Shown here one piece after another: positions 8,238 through 15,810 of a stretch of 64,000 bases of DNA. Location of the stretch: NCBI GenBank assembly GCA_026129905.1, contig JAHCHE010000002.1:341163-405162 (forward strand), read 5' to 3'. A program made the position numbers and the translations under genes. The notes beneath the pieces were generated by a model that was given only the letters and a program-made list of their open reading frames with translations, ran no database searches and was not told where the DNA came from. Within the stretch, counting starts at the first letter, position 1. Each line of letters starts with the position of its first letter. Source of the stretch: Bryobacteraceae bacterium (GTDB lineage Bacteria > Acidobacteriota > Terriglobia > Bryobacterales > Bryobacteraceae).

Positions 8238-8569
8238 GTACTCTTGTTCGGAATTACGGTGACGTATCCAGCACCGTGGGGCAGCTCCTTGAGCTGCGGC
8301 GGGCCCTCGGCCCGCCTCCGTGTGGGCGGCCTGAGAGGCCGCCGCAGGCCGCGGGCCTGCCCCCCCACATCACATGCGAATCGGATACGCAGCCGTATTT
8401 GTGAAACTCTGTACTGAGCGCCCTCCGGCCACGAATGGGGACGTATTCCCCGCGGCGTTGAGATACTGGCCGGTGTGATCGCGAACTACCGCTCGCCGGG
8501 ATCGCGGGCGCGTGACGCGCTCATGGTCGCGTCTCGGATCACCATGAGAAGGCCAGGCCACTCAATCCG
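8238..8569. other. Gene-free stretch holding a four-hairpin element
   Basis: 332 bases between the hydrolase and the DUF433 gene. The first half contains the hairpin cluster annotated separately. The rest (about 8370-8569) shows no credible ORF: the one short minus-strand frame there has no ribosome site and no family resemblance. The run GGGGACGTATTCCCC near 8444 is a small palindrome-like block. No other structure was recognised. Confidence 0.6.
8276..8370. repeat. Cluster of four tandem triloop hairpins (REP-like element)
   Basis: Four perfect inverted repeats lie almost end to end, each with a three-base loop: 8281-8297 (GCAGCTC stem), 8298-8316 (GGCGGGCC stem), 8325-8343 (GGCGGCCT stem) and 8344-8360 (GCAGGCC stem). 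The block is bracketed by GTGGGGCAG on the left and CTGCCCCCCAC on the right, which could pair to close a cruciform. It starts about 40 bases after the hydrolase stop, so it may act as a terminator or mRNA stabiliser. There is no T tract. It looks like a REP/BIME-type palindromic unit. Confidence 0.7.
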
Positions 8570-8818
8570 TCAGCGGCCCAGAGCCGACAGCGGCGTCACT
8601 TGCTCCTCGGCCAACTCGGCGGCATAGTCGAGGCAAGCCATGATATCCGCGCGGTCGAGCGAAGGATACTCGGCCAGCAGGTCTTCCACGGCGTCGCCAT
8701 TCGCCAGCATGCGGACGATCTGGTGGACGGGAATCCGCGTGCCCTTCACGCACGCCTGGCCGTGGCAGATGTTTGGGTCGATTGATATCCTCTCGAACAG
8801 CGCCTTCGTGGCCTCCAC
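8570..8818 (-). CDS. DUF433-domain protein
   Basis: 82 aa from a GTG at 8818; an in-frame GTG at 8854 would add 12 residues. The sequence follows the DUF433 pattern closely: ISIDPNICHGQACVKGTRIP, then VRMLANGDAVEDLLAEYPSL, then DIMACLDYAAEL. DUF433 proteins have a small winged-helix-like fold and are often antitoxin-like partners of a PIN-like DUF5615 toxin gene. No such partner is found on either side, so this copy appears to be an orphan. Its function is not established. Confidence 0.78.
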   Translation of the reverse strand: MEATKALFERISIDPNICHGQACVKGTRIPVHQIVRMLANGDAVEDLLAEYPSLDRADIMACLDYAAELAEEQVTPLSALGR

Positions 8819-8893
8819 AATCAGTTTACTCCAGGGCAGCCTTTGCTCCTGCACGGCTTCCCCGCCCGCCAACCGCGCCCCGCGAAGGTCGCG

Positions 8894-8902
8894 TGGTAAA
8901 CT
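8894..8902 (+). promoter_or_regulatory. Extended -10 promoter giving a leaderless nuoA mRNA
   Basis: TGG followed by TAAACT (8897-8902) is an extended -10 box only six bases before the nuoA ATG at 8909. Transcription would start at or within a base or two of the ATG. No ribosome site is visible there. Leaderless translation is an inference from this spacing. Confidence 0.45.
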
Positions 8903-8908
8903 GGCTCC

Positions 8909-9265
8909 ATGCCGGAAGGCTACGTCCCGTTTTTCATCTTCGTCGCGGCGGCCGTCGGGTTCGTCCTGACGATGCTGCTGGTGGCCAAGATCCTGCGCCC
9001 GTCCTCTCCGTTCGCGACAAAACTGGAGGCGTACGAGTGCGGCATCCGGGCAGCCACCACCGCGCGCGGGCGATACGCCGTCCGGTACTACATCATCGCG
9101 ATCCTGTTCGTGATTTTCGACGTGGAGACGGTATTTCTTTTCCCATGGGCGGTACGCTACAAAGTTCTCGGCTGGTTTGGCGTCGTGGAAGTCGCCGTTT
9201 TTCTCGCCATTCTGATCGTCGGCTACATCTGGGCTTACAAGAAGGGCGCCCTCGAGTGGGTGTGA
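8909..9265 (+). CDS. nuoA: NADH-quinone oxidoreductase subunit A
   Basis: 118 aa, normal length. Three membrane helices (FFIFVAAAVGFVLTMLLVAK, YYIIAILFVIFDVETVFLFP, VVEVAVFLAILIVGYIWAYK) surround the conserved loop KLEAYECGI and the motif FVIFDVE that identify NuoA/ND3. It is part of the membrane arm of complex I near the quinone site. Normally it is the first gene of a 13-14 gene nuo operon. Here no other nuo gene follows; its stop overlaps the next gene, a secreted TIGR03437 protein, by GTGA. Confidence 0.95.
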   Translation: MPEGYVPFFIFVAAAVGFVLTMLLVAKILRPSSPFATKLEAYECGIRAATTARGRYAVRYYIIAILFVIFDVETVFLFPWAVRYKVLGWFGVVEVAVFLAILIVGYIWAYKKGALEWV

Positions 9266-10992
9266 GCTTCTCGCGCCCGCTGGTCCTGACATCCCTCATC
9301 GCGGTTCTGGCAGGTACGGCATTCGCCGCTCCCAAGCTCCGCCTGTCCACCGCGGCGGTGGGGCCGGTTTCCGTCGCCGTCGGCGCCAACGGTCCGCGCC
9401 AAGTGGTGGAAGCCTACAATGCCGGCGACGGCAGCCTCACGCTGAGGGTGGCGGCGGCGGATTCGTGGCTGGTTCCGGCGGTGGGCGGAGCGGCGCCCTG
9501 CACGACCCGCGCCGGCTCGTGCTTCCCCATCAACATCGAACTCCAGACCGCCTCCCTCAGCCTGGGCCTTCACACCGGAACTGTCATCGTCACCGCGGCC
9601 GATGCGCTGGACGCTCCGCAAACTATCACCGTCACCGTCCAGCCCGGCGGCGGAGTCCCCGCCAAGGCCGACCTCTTCGTGGCCCCGAACGGATCCGCCG
9701 ACTCCGTCCGCTTTGCAACCAACAGTGAACTGCGCAGCGCGGTGACGACGCAAAGCGGCGGGCGTTGGCTCTCGTTCGGCATCGACGGCTTCGGCAGCTT
9801 CCGCTTCGTCTGGCCCTACCTCCTTGAAGCGAGGCACCTGCCCGGCCTGGCCGAGGGAAGCTATAGCGGATCGGTGAACATCACCGGGTCCAGCTTTCAG
9901 CCCGACAACAAGAACGTGCCGGTCACCCTGCGCGTCACCTCCGACCCCATCGCCGCGCTCTCGCCCGACCGCGTGCAGATCCGCGTCGCGCAGAACACCA
10001 TCAAGCCGCAGGCGGCGGTGGTGGTCGCCAATCGAGGTCTCGGCGCTTTGAGCATCACGGGCGCGGAGGTCTCTACCACGTCCGGCGGAGAATGGCTGGC
10101 CGCTGTGAGGGCCGAGACCGGCAACATCGTCAACGTCAACATCGACACAGCCAACCTCGCGCCCGGGAAGTATCAGGGCGCGGTGGAGATCGCCTCCAAC
10201 GCCGTCAACGGCCCGCTGCGCGTCCCGGTGGACGTCGAGGTGGTGGCGCAGGGCGTCCCGGCGGCCAGCGCCGGCGGCGTCGTCAACAACGCGATCTACG
10301 AACCCGGCGACACGATCGGCGCGGGCGGCATCGCCTCCGTGTTCGGCGAACAGTTCTCGTTTCAGGACGCGGCCGGCGCCCCGGCCACGCCGCTTCCCAC
10401 CGAACTCGGCGGCGTCCGGGTTCTCGTCAACGGCCTGGCCGCGCCGCTCTACTACGCTTCTTACGGCCAGATCAACTTTCAAGTGCCCTACGAGGTCCAG
10501 CCTGGCGAGGCCCGCGTCAGCATGACGCGCGACGGGCAGGCGGGCAATACGGTCACCGTCAATGTGGCCCGGCGCGCGCCCCGTCTGCTCAGGCTCGGCA
10601 TCGACGACTACGGCATCATCGTCAACCAGGACGGCACGCTTCCCATTCCCCCGACGCCGGGCATTCCCAGCCGGCGCGCCCGGTCAGGAGACGCGCTGGT
10701 GATCTACGCCACCGGCTTCGGCCAGACCAACCCGCCCGTGACCAGCGGCGCGGCCGCGCCCGCCGCCGAGCCCTTCGCGCGCATCGACCCGGTGCCCACG
10801 GTCTACTTCGGCGGCAACGTCACCGGCGGATCCCCGGCCACGCCCTTCTTCGCGGGCCTGACCCCGGGCTTTGTCGGCCTCTATCAAATCAATGTCTTCG
10901 TGCCGTCCGTCCTCCCCAGGGGAGACACCGTGCCCCTGCGGGTGGAGGGACCCGGCTACGTCAGCAACACCATCGTGATCGCCATCGAATGA
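9262..10992 (+). CDS. Secreted protein with Ig-like repeats and C-terminal TIGR03437 domain
   Basis: 576 aa. The chosen start is GTG 9262, which overlaps the nuoA stop as GTGA; it opens a signal peptide (VLTSLIAVLAGTAFAAPKL). Residues about 25-330 are three BACON/Ig-like beta-sandwich repeats (GLHTGTVIVTAADALDAPQT, EGSYSGSVNITGSSFQ, APGKYQGAVEIASNAVNG). Residues about 335-576 are the TIGR03437 domain (ASVFGEQFS, PLYYASYGQINFQVPYEV, VIYATGFGQTNPPV, GLYQINVFVP), which marks surface or secreted proteins in Solibacter relatives. Role unknown; likely envelope or matrix. A longer open frame starting at 8773 runs across nuoA and is spurious. Confidence 0.88.
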   Translation: MSFSRPLVLTSLIAVLAGTAFAAPKLRLSTAAVGPVSVAVGANGPRQVVEAYNAGDGSLTLRVAAADSWLVPAVGGAAPCTTRAGSCFPINIELQTASLSLGLHTGTVIVTAADALDAPQTITVTVQPGGGVPAKADLFVAPNGSADSVRFATNSELRSAVTTQSGGRWLSFGIDGFGSFRFVWPYLLEARHLPGLAEGSYSGSVNITGSSFQPDNKNVPVTLRVTSDPIAALSPDRVQIRVAQNTIKPQAAVVVANRGLGALSITGAEVSTTSGGEWLAAVRAETGNIVNVNIDTANLAPGKYQGAVEIASNAVNGPLRVPVDVEVVAQGVPAASAGGVVNNAIYEPGDTIGAGGIASVFGEQFSFQDAAGAPATPLPTELGGVRVLVNGLAAPLYYASYGQINFQVPYEVQPGEARVSMTRDGQAGNTVTVNVARRAPRLLRLGIDDYGIIVNQDGTLPIPPTPGIPSRRARSGDALVIYATGFGQTNPPVTSGAAAPAAEPFARIDPVPTVYFGGNVTGGSPATPFFAGLTPGFVGLYQINVFVPSVLPRGDTVPLRVEGPGYVSNTIVIAIE

Positions 10993-12212
10993 CCCGGCGT
11001 CTCTACTACGACGACGCCTATCTCAGGACGTTCCAGGCACGCGTTGTCGGCCGCGCATCCGACGGCCGCGACGCGTGGCTCGACCGGACCGCCTTCTACC
11101 CCGATTCGGGAGGCCAGCCCTGCGACGCCGGCGAAATTGCGGGCGTCGCCGTGACCGACGTCGCCGATGAGGGCGACCGCATCCGACACCGCCTCGCGCG
11201 GCCTGTCGACGCGGACGAAGTGGAGTGCTCGATCGACTGGCCCCGCCGCTTCGACCACATGCAGCAGCACAGCGGCCAGCATTTGCTCTCCGCCGTCCTC
11301 AACGATCTCTTCCAGGCCCCGACGCTCAGCTTCCATCTTGGCCGCGACGCCTCCACCATCGAGATCGGCGCCGCGTCCTTGTCGCCGGAACAGCTTCGCG
11401 CCGCCGAGCAGCGCGCCAACGAAATCGTCCTCGAGAACCGGGCCGTCCGCGTCGCGTACGAGGAGGCCGGCGAAGCCCGCGACCTGCGCAAACCCTCGGA
11501 GCGCCAGGGCACGCTCCGCATCGTCTCCATCGACAACCTGGACCGCAGCGCCTGCGGCGGAACGCACGTGCGTTCCACCGGCGAGATCGGCGCCATTCTC
11601 ATCCGGAAGCTCGAGAAGATCCGCGGCAACCTGCGCCTGGAATTTTTGTGCGGGGGCCGCGCGCTGCGCCGGGCGCAAAGCGACTACGACGCGTTGTCGC
11701 AAGTGGCTCGGCTGTTCTCCGCTCCCTTTGACGAGGTCCCCGCGCTGGTGGCGGCGCAGCAGGCCAGGCTCGCCGAGGCGGACAAATCGGCCAAACGCCT
11801 CTCGCTCGAACTGGCGCAGCTTCGCGGCCGGGCGCTATATTTCGATACGTTCCCCGGTCCCGAGGGCGTGAAACGCGTCGTCCGCCGCCTCGCCGCCGGC
11901 CCAATCCCGGCCGACGTGCGCACAGAAGCCCAGAGTTTCACCGCCGGCGAACGAGCCTGGTTCGCCGCGCTTTTCGACGATCCGCCGTCACTTCTGCTGG
12001 CCGTCTCCGCCGACCTCGGCGCCCATGCCGGCAACCTGCTGAAGGCGGCTCTCGCTCAATCCGGCGGCCGCGGCGGCGGAAACGCCCGCATCGCCCAGGG
12101 CAGCGTGCCATCCCGGGACGCGCTGAACGCCGCGTGGACCTGGCTCGAAGCCGCGCTGTCCCCGCCGGACGCCGCTACGGCTTCACAGGCCCCGGAATCG
12201 GCGCTGGAGTAG
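10989..12212 (+). CDS. AlaX-L-type alanyl-tRNA editing protein
   Basis: 407 aa. It resembles the editing and C-Ala parts of AlaRS without the aminoacylation domain. Zinc ligands are visible: HMQQH (His90, His94) and CGGTH (Cys189, His193). Residues 230-300 form a coiled coil (QQARLAEADKSAKRLSLELA), and a DHHA1 domain follows (SADLGAHAGNLLKAA, GGRGGGNARIAQG). It should hydrolyse Ser-tRNA(Ala) or Gly-tRNA(Ala). The ATG overlaps the upstream stop as ATGA. The 3' end runs 38 bp into the convergent lipoprotein gene. Confidence 0.92.
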   Translation: MTRRLYYDDAYLRTFQARVVGRASDGRDAWLDRTAFYPDSGGQPCDAGEIAGVAVTDVADEGDRIRHRLARPVDADEVECSIDWPRRFDHMQQHSGQHLLSAVLNDLFQAPTLSFHLGRDASTIEIGAASLSPEQLRAAEQRANEIVLENRAVRVAYEEAGEARDLRKPSERQGTLRIVSIDNLDRSACGGTHVRSTGEIGAILIRKLEKIRGNLRLEFLCGGRALRRAQSDYDALSQVARLFSAPFDEVPALVAAQQARLAEADKSAKRLSLELAQLRGRALYFDTFPGPEGVKRVVRRLAAGPIPADVRTEAQSFTAGERAWFAALFDDPPSLLLAVSADLGAHAGNLLKAALAQSGGRGGGNARIAQGSVPSRDALNAAWTWLEAALSPPDAATASQAPESALE

Positions 12213-13461
12213 GCGCGGCAGCGATCCGCTTGAACCCGAGAACGTGCGCCCGAGCACTGGAGATGTGTTCTCCGCTTTGATTGTCATGAAACATCGTGGA
12301 GACGCTGTATTGCAGCTTCCCGCCCGCGCCGCCCGAAGGACGCGCGTAGCTGAATCGCTCGATCCAGGCGCCCATCACGCGGATGTGCGCATCGTCGCAG
12401 GCATAGGCCAGTTCCCATCCCGTCAGCATTGGAATGGCGTATTCGAAGGGGATCTCTTCCGTCGTGACTTCGCGCGTCGACAGAACGGCGCCTCCGATGA
12501 TGCAGCCTGTGGTCGAGTCCGCGTCCTCGCGCGGGAGGACGGTAAACGGCGGCTGGATTACGCCGACGTCGGGGCCGCCCAGCGCGGATACCAGTTCGGA
12601 GTTATGGTAATCGCGGCGCAGACCGTTGTCCTTGAAGATGGTTTTGCTGTCCCAGCTCACGAAACCCTCCGCATAATTCGCCGCTGCCGGCAGCGCAGGA
12701 TCCGCGCTGTTGCAGCAGGCAGTTCCGGAAATCCGCGAATACTTCTTCTCGTGCTCGACGAATTTTTCGCTGTAATCCAGGTTATACGCAAGTTGAAGCA
12801 GGTGATGGTCGGCGTCGCCCAGATACGCCGTCATGTAGCCGCGCGGCAGGACGGCGATCGGAGACCGGGCCGGCAGCGCGCTCACGGGCAGGAAACCCTT
12901 CATTTCCTTCAGCGCGGTCGTGTTGTCCTGAGCGACAGGTCTCATGACGTGGTCCTCGTCAGCATGATCGACCACCGCCTGCAACGCCGTGGGATTCCAT
13001 CCGATCGCGGTGTACCGATAGCACCATCCGTACGCGTCGTCGAAGTTTTTATCCGACAGCCTGCCCGAGGCGTTCCACCTCAGGATGTTTCGCTCGAACG
13101 AGATCCCATAGATCACCGTGGCGAAATCCGCCACGTGGTGGTCGTCGTGGAGATATTTCACCTGCCAACCGTTCAGTATGACGGTCGCCGATCCCACGTA
13201 CTGCGGCAATTTCAGCTCATGTCGCACCCGCAGCCTGACTTCAGCTCCCGGCTGATCGGATTCCGCGCACGCATGCCCGTGATATACCACAATCGTGCCC
13301 GGGTCTTCATACACAATGCTCTCGGCTTGTTCCGTGGGCGTCGCGATCGGCGTGGTTTCCGGCGGAATGAGGTCAAACGGGACTGTGATTGAGAACCCAC
13401 AGCCGTTCATCGCGCATAAGGAAACAGCGGCGACCAAAAAAGCTAAGGTCCCAGCGCGCAT
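12175..13461 (-). CDS. Probable lipoprotein of unknown function
   Basis: 428 aa. The ATG at 13461 has a strong AGGAGG site. The N-terminus (TLAFLVAAVSLCAMNGC) looks like a lipoprotein signal with Cys near residue 21. A proline- and threonine-rich linker follows, then about 370 residues of apparently beta-rich sequence with no family I recognise. Many His and Asp residues (KYLHDDHHVADF, VDHADEDHVM, GDADHHLLQL) and several cysteines suggest metal binding or disulfides, but this is speculative. It is convergent with alaX and overlaps its last 38 bp. Secretion and gene status are well supported; function is not. Confidence 0.75.
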   Translation of the reverse strand: MRAGTLAFLVAAVSLCAMNGCGFSITVPFDLIPPETTPIATPTEQAESIVYEDPGTIVVYHGHACAESDQPGAEVRLRVRHELKLPQYVGSATVILNGWQVKYLHDDHHVADFATVIYGISFERNILRWNASGRLSDKNFDDAYGWCYRYTAIGWNPTALQAVVDHADEDHVMRPVAQDNTTALKEMKGFLPVSALPARSPIAVLPRGYMTAYLGDADHHLLQLAYNLDYSEKFVEHEKKYSRISGTACCNSADPALPAAANYAEGFVSWDSKTIFKDNGLRRDYHNSELVSALGGPDVGVIQPPFTVLPREDADSTTGCIIGGAVLSTREVTTEEIPFEYAIPMLTGWELAYACDDAHIRVMGAWIERFSYARPSGGAGGKLQYSVSTMFHDNQSGEHISSARAHVLGFKRIAAAPTPAPIPGPVKP

Positions 13462-13594
13462 TGTAAGCTCCTCCTTGTTGCTAATTCTGCGCCTACGCGA
13501 ACGGTGCCGCAACTCCCCGGCGCCTCAAATGGGCTCCGCGCCGGCGCCGGATACGGCGGAAATCCCGGGCCCGGCCCCATCCCCCGCCTTCGGG

Positions 13595-13633
13595 TGTTAG
13601 AATCCAAGGTATGGCCGCTGGGAGGACAGCGGC
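13595..13633 (+). promoter_or_regulatory. Extended -10 promoter and 5' hairpin with GGAGGA loop
   Basis: TGT followed by TAGAAT (13598-13603) is an extended -10 box; transcription would start near 13611. The first transcribed bases form a perfect 7-bp hairpin, GCCGCTG (13614-13620) with CAGCGGC (13627-13633), whose six-base loop is GGAGGA. The response-regulator ATG lies 20 bases further on. Exposed GGA in a hairpin loop is the kind of site CsrA/RsmA binds. The promoter and hairpin are seen; the binding is speculation. Confidence 0.45.
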
Positions 13634-13652
13634 GATATTCTAGTAATCGGGG

Positions 13653-14231
13653 ATGTCGTTTCCGTTCATCAGAGAATCCGCCCGCTCTGAGCAGGCGCTC
13701 CCCCTCCGTCTGGGAGGTGGACCCTCGAGCGCGCCCGATGAGGAGTCCGGGGCCGCCCCGGCGCGGGCCAAACAAGCCCCGGCGGCTTCGCTGCCCGAGC
13801 AGGCCGGCCGCCGCAACGTCCGCCTTCTGATCGTCGAAGACAATCCCACCGATATCGTGCTGATCCGGCAGGCGATTCAGCTTCACGACGTGCCGGTGGA
13901 GATCACCCTCGCCGAAGATGGCGAAGCCGCCCTCCGGCTCATCGACGAGGCGGAGCGGAGTCCGGAAGCGGCTTGCCCGGAAGTCATTCTCCTGGATCTC
14001 AACTTGCCTCGAAGAGACGGCCACGAGATTCTCCGGCGCGCCCGCGCCTCCGAACGCTGCAAACGCATCCCGATCGTCGTCTTCACCTCGTCGGATTCGC
14101 AGCGGGACCGCGCGCTCACCGCCTCCCTTGGCGCCACCCGCTATTTCCGCAAGCCTGTCGATTACCTCCAGTTCCTTGAAATCGGCTCCATCCTCCGCGA
14201 CGTCATTGAAGAGTACCGGCGAACCAACTGA
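13653..14231 (+). CDS. Single-domain response regulator with N-terminal extension
   Basis: 192 aa. Residues about 55-190 are a receiver domain: acidic pair in LLIVEDNPTDIVLIRQAI, phosphoacceptor Asp in VILLDLNLPRRDGHE, Thr/Ser switch in IPIVVFTSSDSQRDRA and the conserved Lys in RYFRKPVDYLQF. This resembles the Rcp1-type stand-alone regulators partnered with phytochrome-like kinases. The first 50 residues are low-complexity (Ala, Pro, Ser), so the true start may be internal. No kinase is adjacent. The next gene begins seven bases later, so it may lead the acyl-CoA operon, though no functional tie is evident. Confidence 0.85.
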   Translation: MSFPFIRESARSEQALPLRLGGGPSSAPDEESGAAPARAKQAPAASLPEQAGRRNVRLLIVEDNPTDIVLIRQAIQLHDVPVEITLAEDGEAALRLIDEAERSPEAACPEVILLDLNLPRRDGHEILRRARASERCKRIPIVVFTSSDSQRDRALTASLGATRYFRKPVDYLQFLEIGSILRDVIEEYRRTN

Positions 14232-14238
14232 ACTGCGC

Positions 14239-15810
14239 ATGCGCGAACGGGTCGAGCGGCTCCGCGCGATGGAGCGGCAGGTACGCGCCGGCGGCGGCCC
14301 GGACAAGATTGAGAAGCAGCACAAGGCCGGCAAGCTGACCGCCCGCGAGCGCATCCACCGCCTCCTCGATCCTGGCTCGCCTTTCTTCGAGGCCGGCCTG
14401 CTGCTGGCTTTCGATAAGTACGAAGGCAAAGCGCCGGCCGCCGGCGTGGTAACCGGCGTCGGGAAAGTTGAAGGCCGGCCCGCCGTTGTGGTCGCCAACG
14501 ACGCCACCGTCAAGGCCGGCGCATGGTGGCCGGAGACCATTGCCAAGATCCTCCGCGCCCAGGAAATCGCCATGCGGAACCGCATCCCCATCGTCTACCT
14601 GGTGGATTCCGCCGGCGTCAATCTTCCGCTTCAGGACGGCATCTTCCCCGGCCAGTACGGCGCGGGCCGGATCTTCTACTACAACTCGCTCATGCGGCGG
14701 AAGCTTCTCGTGCCGCAAATCGCCGCCGTCATGGGACCCTGCATCGCCGGCGGGGCCTACCTGCCCGCCCTCAGCGACGTCATCGTGATGGTGGAAGGCG
14801 TCAGCTTCATGGGCCTCGGCGGTCCCAACCTGGTGAAGGGCGCCACCGGCGAGGTCACCGACCAGGAAACCCTCGGCGGCGCCGCCCTCCACACTCGGGT
14901 GAGCGGCGTCGCCCATTACATGGCCCCGGACGACGAAGCTTGCCTGGAATTGATCCGCCGCCAGTTTCATCACCTGCCGGCGCCGGTTCAGCCTCCCTCG
15001 GGACCTCCTCCCGCACGCCCGCCCGAGGATCTCTACGACATTCTCCCGGACGACCACCGCCTCCCCTACGACATGCAAGCCGTCCTCGCCGCTCTGTTCG
15101 ACGCGGGCGAGTTGATCGAGTTTCAGCCCGAGCACGCTCCCGAGATGCTCTGCGCCAACGCGCGCCTCGAGGGCCGCCCCGTAGCCGTCATCGCCAATCG
15201 CCGCGGCTTCGTCAAGACCGCGTCCGGCCCCCGCGTCGGCGGCATCGTCTACACGGAATCCGCGCGCAAGGTCTCCTACTTCGTCGAGACGGCCGAACGG
15301 CGTGGCCTGCCCCTGCTCTATTTCCAGGACGTCTCGGGCTTCATGGTCGGCACGGAAGCCGAAAGCGAAGGCATCATCCGCGCCGGCGCCGAGATGGTGG
15401 AATCCATGGCCTGCGCAGCCGTCCCGAAGATCGTCCTCACCGTCAATCACGCCAGCGGCGCCGGCTACTACGCCATGGCAGGACAGGGCTTCGACCCCCA
15501 CTTCACCTTGTCCTGGCCCACCGCCCGCATCGGCGTCATGGAAGGCGACTCGGCAGTCCAGGCCGTCTACGGCCCCGAGATACAAAAGTACCGCGCCGCC
15601 CGACAGCCGCTGCCGGAGGAACTGAAGGCTTCCATCGAGCGGACCCGCGCCGACTACGAGCGCTGGCTCGATTTTTCTCACGCCGCCGCCCGCGGGCACG
15701 TCGACGCCGTCATCGATCCCGTCGAGACGCGGCCGACGCTCTCGTTCCTGCTCGAAGTGGCGGCTGCGAATCCGCGCCCCGCGCACCTGGCGCTCGAAAC
15801 CCTCTCATGA
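14239..15810 (+). CDS. Acyl-CoA carboxylase carboxyltransferase (beta) subunit
   Basis: 523 aa with two crotonase-like carboxyltransferase halves. The N-terminal half carries KLTARERIHRLLDPGSPFFE, IVYLVDSAGVNLPLQDGIFP and GPCIAGGAYLPALSDVI; the C-terminal half carries ANRRGFVKTASGPRVGGIVY, YFQDVSGFMVG and NHASGAGYYAMAGQGFDP. This fits MccB, PccB or AtuC, which move carboxyl from biotin to an acyl-CoA. No biotin carboxylase or carrier gene is nearby, so it must borrow one from elsewhere or act differently. It overlaps the AtuA gene by ATGA. The AtuA neighbour favours a branched or isoprenoid acyl-CoA substrate. Confidence 0.92.
   Translation: MRERVERLRAMERQVRAGGGPDKIEKQHKAGKLTARERIHRLLDPGSPFFEAGLLLAFDKYEGKAPAAGVVTGVGKVEGRPAVVVANDATVKAGAWWPETIAKILRAQEIAMRNRIPIVYLVDSAGVNLPLQDGIFPGQYGAGRIFYYNSLMRRKLLVPQIAAVMGPCIAGGAYLPALSDVIVMVEGVSFMGLGGPNLVKGATGEVTDQETLGGAALHTRVSGVAHYMAPDDEACLELIRRQFHHLPAPVQPPSGPPPARPPEDLYDILPDDHRLPYDMQAVLAALFDAGELIEFQPEHAPEMLCANARLEGRPVAVIANRRGFVKTASGPRVGGIVYTESARKVSYFVETAERRGLPLLYFQDVSGFMVGTEAESEGIIRAGAEMVESMACAAVPKIVLTVNHASGAGYYAMAGQGFDPHFTLSWPTARIGVMEGDSAVQAVYGPEIQKYRAARQPLPEELKASIERTRADYERWLDFSHAAARGHVDAVIDPVETRPTLSFLLEVAAANPRPAHLALETLS

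Noticed and set aside
8281..8360. CRISPR array
   Set aside because: The repeated elements are different palindromes without spacers, so this is a hairpin cluster, not direct repeats with unique spacers.
8370..8561. Short minus-strand ORF in the gene-free stretch
   Set aside because: 63 codons, no ribosome site, arginine-rich composition, no similarity I could recognise.
14203..15786. Open minus-strand frame of 527 codons opposite the carboxyltransferase
   Set aside because: It is a shadow of a strongly conserved gene; no ribosome site and no family similarity.
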